A model generated the notes under the pieces. The model was given only the letters and a program-made list of their open reading frames with translations. It was not told the DNA's origin and searched no databases. Source: Gymnogyps californianus (lineage: Eukaryota > Chordata > Aves > Accipitriformes > Cathartidae). From it: a stretch of DNA of 64,000 bases. The first letter of the stretch is position 1. Each line of letters opens with the position of its first letter. Shown here piece after piece: positions 23,165-34,900 of the stretch. The position numbers were made by a program, and so were the translations under genes. Where the stretch lies: NCBI RefSeq assembly GCF_018139145.2, contig NC_059487.1, positions 4,795,792 through 4,859,791 of the forward strand. The letters run 5' to 3'.

Positions 23165-26100
23165 ATTTAAGAGAAAGTTTTGGATACAAATGGATGATTC
23201 TGAAGGTCTTTACCATGCATCTGAGATCTTTTCAATCAGCAATGAAATGCAGCAGCTTCTGGGGTGGGACGCGGCATGCCCCAGAATTGGAGCTGTCACG
23301 TTAGAGAGTAAACGTTTCCTAGAGTTTCTGGAGAGTCTGTGTTACTGCAGCTTGCCTGAAGACAGCAACTAAAGGATTTCTGTGTGCATGCTTGAAGAAA
23401 CTGAACTTGTAAACACAGAGTTTGGAGATGAGTATTTTATTTCTGTTTTGTTGCTCTGTTTTGTACAGGTGCCTGTTCAGTAGTGGAGGCAATACTGTAT
23501 CAGCCAGTCAGAATTTAACAGATCTCTAACACAGAGCAACAAATGTTTACTGAGGGCCATTCTTCAACCAATCTAGAATTCATACGTGCAATATACTGTA
23601 CTAGAATAATGCTGAGGAGCAAGTTTAGGCTAAGAATGTTGTTGGGAATTATTTGTTCAGCCGACTGCTGAACTTTAATTTAAACAAGGGCAGATTTAGA
23701 AGAGCAGTGAGCTATTGCAGTTTGGACTTTCCACTCATTAGCGCTCTGTTCCTCCGGCTTGCAGCTTTACACTGTCCTACCTGTAGCACTACGGCGTTAG
23801 CCCTTGAACAGCTGATGTTGTGTAGGGCACAGCGGATAGGGCCAGGAATGCATGCCCTGCTGTGCTTTATCTTGCTTAATGAATACTGTTCCTTCAATAA
23901 CTTTATTGCCCTCTGTGCGTTCCAGGATCCTTAATTACTTTCTGCTTGGCAGACAGGATTCTTTTATTTTTTTATTTTTGTTAAGTATTACCAGATTCCC
24001 CAAGCATCACTATCCGCAGGGAGAATGTCATAATAATTGAACCACAAAGAAGCTATATGAAAAAGAAGACAAAAGGGACAAATTTAAAGTCCGCTCTTCT
24101 TTCACCATCAAAAAGAAAAAAAATAGAACTGGAGGCTCCACTATATTTTTCTGTTACCTTTAGAAGAAGGACATGAGACATCGCCACATGTGCCAACTGT
24201 GTACACAAAGCCTGTGGGCAGAGACAAAAGGCCAAACCTGGAGGCTAAATCAAGACCTGGTGCAAGATTAAACTGCTCAGTTATAATTATGGCCTTTGGC
24301 AAGAAGATTTCTGTTGAATTATCCCCTCTTTGTGAGGATGTTAGACTCTCCCTTGCTCTGCCTGTGCTGTTATAAATGATTTGATGAACTCAGTTCTCTT
24401 CTTGTATGTTCTAATTTCTTTCATATTTGCAGCCGCATGTTAAGTCAATGGCTGTGATCCTAATATCATCAACCTGTGCTTTTTTCTTTTACTTTTCAGT
24501 AACATCAAGACAAAGTGAGTCTTGGTATTTGTTGGGCTTTTTTTTTCCCCCTTCACTTCTACTTGCATGAAAACCTTTGTGTTTTAAAAAAAAAGTAAGC
24601 TTTTTCCCCTTTCTTAGTTACTAAGACAAGGTTGAAAACACAATTGACTGTATCCCAATAGGGTCAAAATGCAAAGGCAAATTCAAGCTGTGAAACATGA
24701 GTTTGATCATTCATTTGCAGACTTTGTCTCTCATGATCTCTGAATACTTGCATATTCATGCTGATTTTTCTCCACCTCTTCTATTGACTATCCAAATATG
24801 CCTTTTGTATTCTCTCTTCTGAAATTCAAAATATAATAAAAAAGCAACTTTATACTGGCTATTCAAAAGTTGGGTTTAGATAAGGGTAAGGGTTCAGAGA
24901 TTTTATTCCAAGGGTATTCTTTCTACAAACTTGGTAGAAAAACCTAGGAGAGCAAGCTCCTCCAAAACTAGTTTTATTTCCTGAATTTTTAGCAGACTGA
25001 GAGGTGTCATTCTTTGTTGTCCTTGCATTTTAGATTGACTATATAGCTAGTAATTCTTCCCTCCCAAGACAGAACACAGGTTGACTTTACTATGTGTGTG
25101 ATTGCTTGAGATGATTCTAACTTCCACCAAGTAAGAATTATGTTTTCCTCAACTAAAGACCCATCTCCTTGTACATTGTACCTAACATTGACTAAATACA
25201 GCCAGGATCAGTGAACTAAAGTGAGGTTTGTGGGCAGAAGGTAAAGACCTTGGAGACTAAACCAGTTTCAATATTTGTGTCATGCTAGTTAACAATCCCG
25301 GTGCTGTGGCTCGTCACTTCTGGGCTTTTATTCACCGACCTGTCTGCCTTGCTAAACTATCTTTTCTCTGTGGAGGAAGAAGAGAGGCTTGGAATTGGTG
25401 TGTGGGAGTTAATCTAAAAATCCTGTTTAGGTACTTCCTCAAGGGTTTTAAGGAGTGTTTAAAAAAAAAAAAAAAACCCAAACAAACAAAAAAACCCCTA
25501 GTAACTGCCTCAGAGATGTCACCTGAAGATACTGCAGAACAGGCGAGAACATCGAAAGTGGTGGGAAACAGAAGGAAAGAGGACAAGATGTGTCCTCATG
25601 TGAGCATGCAGCTATTTAACTCTGGAACATGCATGTCTTCCATTGACTTAGGATGTTGTGATTGCAGGGGGACTTGCCTCTGAGGTGATGATGATTTATT
25701 GCTATGCTTCATTTGATAATTGGCAAACGGAGAAAACCAGGTGCAGGGCCAGGGAGGGAGGAAAATTCCTGTTCATCAGGACACCTCTGACCTTCACAAT
25801 AAAACAGAAGAGGCCTCATCCTGTGCTGCCTTCTGCAGAAGTCATGTGCTGGCTTCAAGCAACTCTCCAGAGGCTGCGGAGACACGTGGAGAAGCAGCCT
25901 TCCTCAGCTGCTCGGGGAGCCCAAGGTCCCTGACTTGTCCTCTGGTGTCCTAGAGTGACCCGTCCTGCATGGAGCCTGTTCTCCCGGCATATGGGTCCTA
26001 TACTGTGTCTGCATGGGAACAAAATGCTGGAAACAGCTACAGTCCTTTTGAAAGATCTTACCCGAAATACCACAGCGTCAAAAATCTGGCCTCAGTGAAG

Positions 26101-28390
26101 CGACCCAACAGTTTGGGTATTCAGACAGGACTTCTCATGGCGCTACGTGGTTAGAGCTTCAACGGGAAGGCAGATTTGTGTGCCCGCTGGCAGCAACCGC
26201 TTGCCTACTGGAAGCAATGCACTCTTTGGGACACAGAAGCGGAAAGGATGCATCTTCCTTTGTATCAGTCTTGTAGCTAAGCCCACCGCTGGGTTAAATC
26301 GTAAGCGATTCTGGGTTTAAGCAAACATAAGATTTGCAAATTATGACTGAAATTTCGGCCGCTTGTAGTGGTCTCCAGCAATTTTTGTCATTTTGTTGTT
26401 GTGCAGTCGCACAGGACTGAGCAGTGCAGGGGAAATTCCTCCAAGTGCTGCTTTTTGGGTGTAAAGGGATAACTGGAAGATTGGTGCCTGGTAACATGGC
26501 TGTAGAAAATAGGTGAGATGACCCCAAGGAGTGAATATCTCAGGGATCTTTGCAGAAGTGTCTGCTTTTCTGGCATATCATAACCAACTAGGATCCCGTC
26601 CTCAGAGCTGTCTCCTGAATCAAGTCAGAATGAGCCCATTTCAGGTAGAAATGACATGCCTAATTTCTAATCTACCCATACCGCAACAGAGATCTGAGAA
26701 AACGGAAGACAGCAAGCCATGTTTTGGGGAAAAATCCCGACAATTTAAGTGTTTTCTTATAGTGTTGAAATTCCTGTATTTCTGGAGGAAACAAAAAAAG
26801 GGAGGACCCGTTCTGCCTAGAACAAAGCCAGCCGGACCGAATGCATGGCCGCTTGGCTATGCTTCTTTCTGAGGCAGAGAAGGTGCTGGAGAAGTGTTGC
26901 AGAAGGCCCAGGGACCTTGATTTTTGCATCATTTTTGGGAGGCTGCCCCTTGGACACAGACAGAGGGAAACTGAATTGAAAGCTATTACAGGTGTGGGGT
27001 TTTTTAAGCTATGACCAGAGATTCTTGCAGTGAAAAAGAAAAGCAATCCAACAAGCTGCCTGCTGCTTACTGCCTACAGCTCCTGATTACTTCAGCTAAT
27101 TTCAGGGCCTGGAAACATGTTGACAATGTCATTTCTGAAACATGGGAAGTGTTATTTGGTTGTGCAATCTGTACCATATCTGTGTCAGGAGTTTCACTGC
27201 TGTCACTTGCAGCAACTTTCACTGCTCTATCATCATCTCCCAGAATTAATTACCTTAAACTGATGAAAGTAGATTTTTAAAAGTAAAATGCTTTCAGTTA
27301 TTTGCTTTTCAGGTTGTTTATGAAGTTGTTTTAGCATGCTCTGTTGAGCTGTACGCTTACCTACACCAGAGAGAGGAACAGAGCTGTAGTAAGGCGTTGT
27401 GGAGGCTGGCACCAGTGGAGGGAAGGATTAAGTAGGCAGCAAAATGTGTGGCCCACATTGCCTCTGCCTTGCTCTGTTTCACACAGCACTCTGCTGTCTT
27501 TGCATCTCCCTTCCATCTGCTCCCCATGACCTGCTGAAAGCCATATCCCCTCTGCTTGCTGCTGCTCCTCGCTGGCCACGGCACCCCTTGCTGATCCCCT
27601 TTCCCATATATACTATATTATAGATATGTTGGTTTTTTCCCCCCCCTGCTTGGAAATAATGTCAGTCTGCATCTGTGCTTGTCTTTCACATCCAAATGGA
27701 ATAATGCTACAGATCATCTTCTTTCTTAAGGCAAAATTCATAAAATAGGCTCTCGCCTTACTTTAGCATCTTCTAGTGCTGCATTTCCATGACTCTAATG
27801 AGTGCTGTAGTTTATAAGCCCTGGTGCAGGACTGAGAACTTGGAGGATGCCTGTATTACTAAGGGGTGAACAAACTCCTTGAATTTTAGAGTATTCAGCA
27901 TGATGAACTGCAGTTTTGGGGCGGGGTGGGAGGAAATGCTAGCATCTAATTTCAGAAAACAAAAATTGTAAGTGTAGTAATTTTGGTAAGAGGCTTATTA
28001 GCAAGTATGTATGCCATTTTGCATGAATACTTGGCATATGCTTCTTGCTGGGACAATCCTTAGGTTGAGCTGACAGTGTTGCTCACTAAAGCAAATTCTG
28101 TAGCACCTGGAGCTTCCTTGCTGCGGAACTTGTCTGTTTGGGTTTCTTCTGTATCACCTTATGAAGAAAAGTTATGGAATATGAAGTGAAGAAGCTTGTG
28201 TATCATGATCAATTTTGTTTCAGTGATTTATTTCTTGTTAAAATGATTCACAAGTGTTCTTTGCTTTCACTTGAATTTGAATACTAGGGAAAAGCATCTT
28301 TTCTTCCTCTTTCAATAATAGTTGCAATTATTACATTTCATTAACAACCTTAAAACTATTTTGATTTAATACTGAGATACTTCAAATTCC
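23165..28390. other. Unique non-coding sequence with a conserved-looking patch
   Basis: No gene is supportable. About 24050-24380 has a dense, non-repetitive texture with no long simple tracts and is a candidate conserved element. An A run (25461-25476) grades into an A/C-rich tract ending near 25498, a common form in avian DNA. A C run lies at about 27639-27646. The open frame at 25282-25683 crosses the A run and is taken as chance. Confidence 0.5.
24500..24514 (+). other. Candidate 15-nt micro-exon
   Basis: A strong acceptor (CTGTGCTTTTTTCTTTTACTTTTCAG in its parts: a TGC motif, an unbroken pyrimidine tract, then CAG at 24497-24499) is followed after exactly 15 nt (TAACATCAAGACAAA) by a consensus donor GTGAGT at 24515. 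Fifteen is a multiple of three, and two of three frames are open (NIKT or TSRQ). A UGC just upstream of the tract is the arrangement known for SRRM4-dependent neural micro-exons. I do not recognise the peptide and the host gene is unknown, so chance remains quite possible. Confidence 0.3.
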
Positions 28391-28396
28391 TAATTA

Positions 28397-28445
28397 CAGT
28401 TTTATGAAAGAGGAAACTAAAACATAGATAGGCTTAGTGTGTTTA
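28397..28445 (-). repeat. Possible short MIR fragment
   Basis: GAAAGAGGAAACTAAAACAT and the following ATAGATAGG resemble the reverse-strand MIR segment 'cagaagaggaaactgaggcacagagagg'. The match is too short to exclude chance. Confidence 0.35.
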
Positions 28446-28449
28446 TTAC

Positions 28450-31280
28450 TATCTCAGTTAACCAGTTGTTAATAGTACTTAAAGTAAAAACTTGTTTAAC
28501 TCATGTAAGACCTTTCTCTAAGTAAGTACTGACCAACTACTGGTGTTTACTACCCATTCAGAACTGCTAGCTTAACAGCGGCCACATCATCTCTGTCTGG
28601 CATCAGGCAATAATTTCCCGCTGTCCTGGGCTTGTCTCCCTTCCCCTGTGTCTTCAGTACAAATTTTCAGCCTCTCCTCCCCTTTTGCACATCAGCTTCT
28701 TGCACTCTGACACCTGCGATGTGCATCCACTCAGCCAGTGCTTCAAAAGCCACCCTTGGTATCAAAACAAATTTTACATGTGGAGAACAGATCTCTGAGG
28801 TATCTTACAAAAGGAATCTGCTGGCTGGCTTTTGTCTTCCTTTTTTTTTTTGTGCATTAATGGATCACTTAGAAAATAAGTGGCACTTTTAGTGTCCATT
28901 AACTCTCATTTAACTAATGCTAAATTGCACTTGAGCACCTATGGACACACTTGTGAGAGGCATGTTAATACCAGATGAATTCATTAGAAGTGGGACTATT
29001 ATTTCCAATGTAAAATGAATTCATAATAATGGGAAATCTAAAATAAAGGCTTACCAAAAAATACTTGGTAGCATGTTAAGTATCCATTAATGCAATGGAA
29101 TGACACTCAGACTTTTACAAATACAAATGAAATCCCCACAAAGGAGGGTGGCGCAAGGGAGTTCCGAACAGGAGAGCTTTCATAATATAAAACATGGAAA
29201 TTCATCCCCTACCTATGACCTTCAGTGTGCGTAGGGGGGAAGAAATTAATACAACACTTCCCTGATAACAGGCTTTTATAAATATTGTAAATCACATCAG
29301 ATGTTTCCTTTGAATTTCAGGATTTCCCTTTCTCCTTTAAGAGAAAAAGGCTTATTTTTGCCTCTTCTTTTTTCAGACAGTGCAATTGCAAAGAACAAGA
29401 TCCGAGTGGAACAGGGCTCAGAAATGACCCGCTGGCTTTGGGAGTTCCTGTCCCCTGGTGTCGTCGCTGCCTCCTGGGGTCCTTGCTCAGAGCGGGTGCC
29501 TTTTGCTCAGCGTCACTGCAGTTTTGCTTTTGGTGCTGCTTGTGGCTAGGAACTCAGCTTGCCAGCTCTGCTCTTCAAGGGCCACGGCCCTTGCTGCAGC
29601 TGAACCTTTTGCTGTCCTTTACAGATGACACTTGTCCCCATTATCCCAGCCTGCCACTTACCGAAGTAAAATGTTCAAAAAATCCGGTATGGCAAAACAC
29701 AACAACGTTAAAAAAGTTTTGCAGACATGGTAACTCCTGCTGGTTGCAATAGGCAGATGATTATTTTGTTCTTCTGTCTATATTGCTATTGGGTCCAGCT
29801 GAGACCTTATATGTAAATACAGAGAGTGTCCCTGCCCTGCGGGGCTTGCAGACTATCAGCAACTGGTAAAACAGATGTTCCAAGAGATGGAGAACTTGTT
29901 CAGTGGCACATGGTGCAATCAGAGCTCTCATCTCCTAAATACCCCAACGTATGGAGGCAAACCCATCCCGTGGCTCTGTGCTGCATCTTTTTGCTATCAG
30001 ACCTTCTGCTGACCCTGAACAGCTTCTGTTCTTTGAGGGCTCTTTTATTATTTTTTTCTTTTTCTATTGTTGCTCATATTTTCCCCTCACATTAATTATA
30101 CAGATGTGCTGGGGGCCATGTGCTTTGCCACATCACAAAGGAAACCACAGGACTTCAGATCAGAAGAGCTGCCAGATGTACTTGCCTGGCAGAATACCAC
30201 ACAAGGGTCACGGCTCAGGCTGCCAGACTGGGCTGGCTGCCTCGGCAAAACAGGACGGGGACGTCACCTGTTTCCAGAAAAAGGGACCGCAGAAGAAACA
30301 TGCTCAGTGCAAACACATAGCAACATTTGGGGACTGATTTTGTTAGTGTTTGGATCTTTTTTTTTTTTTTTGTCTTTTTCTTTTTCCCTGTAGTAGATGT
30401 ACTAACTACCATGATTCTTTAAGGTCAGAGCTGCCTGTCTATATTTAGGCTGAAGAGTACCTTATTTCCTGACAAGCCCTTTGCTTCTTGGTGCCTTTGC
30501 AGTTTCAAGTCCAGAATCAAGAATTCCAGGACCATGCCTACTTGGGAAAAAGAGTGTTGTTTGTACATGGCTCACATTGTTCTTATGTATGTATTTCATT
30601 TTTGGTACGTCAGTAAAAGTCGTTGAAGTCAAGGGTTTTGAAGTGATTGTTTTCTTCAAGTGGCAACTCAGGAACAGGTTGTACTTTGTCTCCTTTAGCA
30701 AACTTGCAGCTACATCTCTCCCAACAGTCTGCCAGGGATGCTTTTTCTTTTGAGCTTGTAGAAATGGCAGGCAGAAATGGCTGGTTTCATCTTTCAGACT
30801 CTGCTTATATATCTTTTCCTCCTTTGGAAAGGTGACTTAAAATTTACTTTTTTTTTGCTGGAGGAAACAGTTCCCACTGACTTCTCTCAGCATGGAGGAT
30901 ACCATGTTAATATGTATTTCTTAGACTACGTCTCTAACCTCCTCCATTGTACATATATGGAGGGACAGGGAGAGGGAATAAAGCTACTATAGTATTTCTA
31001 TTTCTATTCCTCAAGAGAAATTCAAAGGGGAAAGCCAGCCATCACAGATATCCAGCTGTCATCTCTGAATTCTGCTTCTAATTCTTTTATCTATTTTCCT
31101 TCATGAAATTGGGGTTTGTGATTGGGAGACACATGACATTAATGGAGGAGCAAAAAGTTCCCCTGCTACCACTGGTCTATGAATCTGGTTTTCTACTCTG
31201 GTAAAAAGAAAAAAACTTCATTGAAATAACCCCTGGAGTAAAGTCTTCAGAACCACGTAAGTGACTCCAGAACTTAAGCC
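28450..31280. other. Unique non-coding sequence
   Basis: No gene seen. A 15-base T run at 30357-30371 leads into a T-rich stretch. The GC-richer parts at 29400-29600 and 30110-30300 carry overlapping chance open frames in three frames. About 28900-29060 (ATGAATTCATTAG and related words) is AT-rich and may be a conserved element. Confidence 0.55.
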
Positions 31281-31286
31281 CAGAGG

Positions 31287-31318
31287 GTTTTGTTTTGTTT
31301 GTTTGTTTGTTTGTTTTC
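31287..31318 (+). repeat. TTTG microsatellite
   Basis: GGTTTTGTTTTG followed by four or more TTTG units. It is short and slightly imperfect, and could be the tail of a retroposed sequence or an independent slippage tract. Confidence 0.9.
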
Positions 31319-31939
31319 AAAAGTGAGCTATACATTTTTGATACCTGAACATATTCATTGCAGAGCCTCTTTAGACCCCTGGGCTATTGCTGAGTGAGCT
31401 GGAACAGCCACGCAAAATATATCAGTGGTGTACAGAGGTATGGGCTCCCAGGAAGAGCCGAGGTGCTTGGGTGTCATGCCGTACCCCATCAGCATGGCTG
31501 CAGCCTAGTGCTGGCCTTGCCTCTGGCTCAGGACCTACCTCGTCCAGCCTTAGCTGGGCAACACTGTATTTAAATGTCACTGACAGATGCTGAGTGCGTA
31601 GGAAGCCTTTGATACGGAACTAAAGGCTCCATAGCACTTCAGGCGTCCTTGAAAATTGTATTGTTCCTCGTCTTAAACCTGGTGACTTTGTCTTTAATTA
31701 TTCTTGTCCAAGGTTTCCATTAAACAGGTTGTAATTCCAGATTCTCCAGTCTAAAAGTAAATGGGAGCTGCCGACGGCAAATCCATTTGCCAATCCGTCT
31801 GATGCATGTAAATACAGGATATCAATTTCAATTATTCGATAAATTCAGTCCATCCAAAACAAGTTACAATCAATGTAATATTTCACTAGTCAGAAAAGTG
31901 AGGAGCAAAATACATGACTTATTTTAAAATAGTTTACAA

Positions 31940-31966
31940 GTCTTCCGTATTTTTCAGGTAAGTGAA
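31940..31966 (+). other. Candidate recursive splice site
   Basis: A 3' splice-site signal (TCTTCCGTATTTTTCAG, ending 31957) abuts a consensus 5' splice site (GTAAGT, 31958-31963) with nothing between them. This is the form of the zero-length 'ratchet points' known from very long vertebrate and fly introns. Because the window shows no exons, a long intron read on the + strand would fit. An exact match of this type is not expected often in 64 kb, but one sequence cannot show use. Confidence 0.35.
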
Positions 31967-34900
31967 ATATTGGCAATTGGGGGTTGGGTTTGTATCTTGC
32001 CTGTTCTTGGAAAATTCCACTGGTGTCTTTTGCTACTGGACATGGGATAAATGAAGATCAATTCCCTGTCACCCCTTACAGTCATGTAATCTGTGATCTA
32101 CAGAGTTTTCCTCCCTTAAAAGAAAAAGGAAGGCAAGAGAGAGAATCCTCTGCAAGACACAGAGAAAATGATTTCCTTTTCTTGCTGAAAATGGTGCCTG
32201 TGGGAATTCTATGGCTTGTGTTACATCTTCGTGTAATTTCACTCGAGCCTTTGTATGAATCAATGATGAGGCACTTTCTCTTTCATTCAGAGCCTGTAAC
32301 TTTGTGTAGCCTTAAAGAATAAACTCCTCTTCATTCTCACCTCCATGTGTAAGCCTTACAGAATGCTGCAATCCCATCGCGGACCAGCACCCCTGGGAAA
32401 AGGCAGCTAACTATCCGATAACGTGCACAGAAAGAAACACCGCAGACCACAGGCGCACCTTGGGGGCTATTCTCATCTGTAAAGCAGAACGAGTTCACGT
32501 TGAATAGCATTGCATCTCCATCCGAATAACAGCAAGCAGCGAAACGCGCTGTAAGTTGTAGCTGATGTTGCCTATTCTGAACCTCTCCCTGACCCGCGGG
32601 CATCGAGAGCTGCAGGGGGGTGACCCCCCCCCCCAGCACCCCCCTTCTCGGCCCTTCTTGCTAATGGCCTCATTTCTGCCAGGTGGAGCTCTGGGCTCAG
32701 GGCCTTCCCCTGCCAGGCGGCTTTGCAGCTTCCTCTCGGAGCGGGGCAACACGAGGCAGCTGAAGCCATTTTGTAAATGAGCGTTGCCTCTCCCAGCTCT
32801 CTCTTCTGGCTTGGAAGTAGGGTGCTGTGGGGTGGTTAAGGTTCTCTCTCAAATGTTTTGTTCTGGGGTAAGTAATATCTTCTTCGTTGCTAACAAAGGG
32901 AAGGAGTTCTTTATGGGTTGGTCGTGGAAAACGTTGTTGTAAATCTGCTTTGGGTCTGCTTTCTTGTTTGGCCCCTCCGGCTATCTCCTGCCGGGGCAGA
33001 TGCCCCTGTGGGTGCCAGCCCTGGTGAACCCGGGATGGGATTCTCGGGTGCTTTTCAGGAGTTTGACCTTTGATGCTGCTGGTGCAAAAGGACTGAACTA
33101 AACAAGTATGATGGTGATGTCAAAATGCTAAGCCAATCTATTTCACTAGGGCTAAACAGATTGAAAACCAAGAAAGAATCCACCTTCTTGTGGATTTTTT
33201 TCTCCCTCTTTTTTCTGTGAATGTGCAACTAGTAGGAAGCTGTATTGCAATTCTGTTTTGATCAGTGTGGGAGATGGGCTTGGACCTGGTTACAAGAGAT
33301 GACTGTGAGCTGAATGTAACTTTTTTCAGCTATTTCTGCTTTAAATGCTCCTGGCTGAATTTCGGTTATTTGTCAGTATAATTTGTCTGCCAAAGAGGCA
33401 TTAATTTGTGAACTTGCTCAGCCTCTCCCATGGTAGGAGAAAAGGCTGGGGTTGTCACTCTTTTGGGGTTTCCCTAGAGAGTTTTGGCATCTAACAGATT
33501 TAATTACTTAGTTAAGAGAGTTTCTTGAGTTCACCAATGCAGGCTAGAAACTGTAAATGACAGAGAAAGTGAGACAAGGGGTGTGAGAGAGTGAATAAAG
33601 AGGAATGAAACTGTGATCTCTCCCAGATGTTAAAGAAATTTCTGTGCAGCTGAACAAAGGTGCTGTCTGTCCAATATCATTTTTATTCCAAACCTTCAAT
33701 ATTGCAGCTGACGGCAGAAAATGTGCAGTAAAACATGGGGAGGCCACTGGGTAATATCCACTGTAAAGTGTTAATTGCCTATTGAGGCTGTAAACTATGT
33801 CAATATGCCTGGATCTGAGTTATTGACAGACTCCCATTTATTCCAGCCTCACAAAGCTGGGCTCTTTAGAACTGGGCTCTAATCAGTCATGCTTTACTGA
33901 ACCCACCAAGAAGCACCAGTCAATAAATGCGCTTGCTGTCTTAACCCTTTGCAGTTTGTAAAATTACAAGTGGGATTGATAACATTGATTTGGGGAGAAC
34001 TCCTGACAGTGGAAACCCTTTGGAAATGAATGCTGCCTGCAGTAAATGACACCTACTTTAGCCTGATGGTTGTTCTGGGTTTGTGGGGCTGAACCTAACC
34101 TCAGTTGTTCTGTCAGCACCTGAGGTCTGAGCTGGAGGGTAGAGTTACTTCTTGGTGTTAAGTATTTGCAGTGATAGAGTATAGTGGCAGCTAATGCTGT
34201 CTGGATTGCACTTATCACTTAAAAATTCTGACATCGGTGGCGTATCACTTCTGATCGCATAGCTGGCAAAAGGCATAGGACTAAAGCCATTAAGCATCCT
34301 ATAGGATTATTTGCAAGAGATGGGGTATTGCCCCTTATCCACCAACTAAAAATCCCCAAACCGTTCTGCCTGTCCAGCGTCGATGGGATTCTGTGTTTGA
34401 ACATCCTTGCCTGAAACTGTTACTGAGTGTTGATGTACAGCAGCTGTGGTGGCATTTGAGGTGCGAACAAAGCATCAAATAAAGGCCCAAATCCTGCTCT
34501 CTGAGGGTTGTGGGGGAGGAATGCCTTTGCCTGCAAAGTGCAGGTTTTGAAAGTTTCTGAGATGTGGTCTGGCTTGTAGAATGCTTTGAGATGAAAGACT
34601 CACTGACGTGAGGATAAAAGTTTATTGGTCGACTTAGTGGAATTCACCTTACTTGGTTACTCATGAGTATTGGAGCTAATTCAGTTGTATTGATTTACTG
34701 CATGTGGGTTGTTTTGTTTTTTTGTTTTTAAACAAAGTGGCTAAAGCCTGGGGATAGCTGCTTTTTATTTGCAAGGAACAAAATCCAAATAAATACAGAT
34801 GAATGTTATCTGTGAAAGCTGGAAGAGAAACAAGACAAAGGTGCTGCTACTGCTTGACATAATCTGTAACCAATAAAGGCTTCAGAAACATTGCAAAGAA

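Noticed and set aside
31984..32322. 112-codon frame just after the recursive-splice-like site
   Set aside because: I considered it as an exon, but the peptide is unrecognisable and no donor with a good context closes it.
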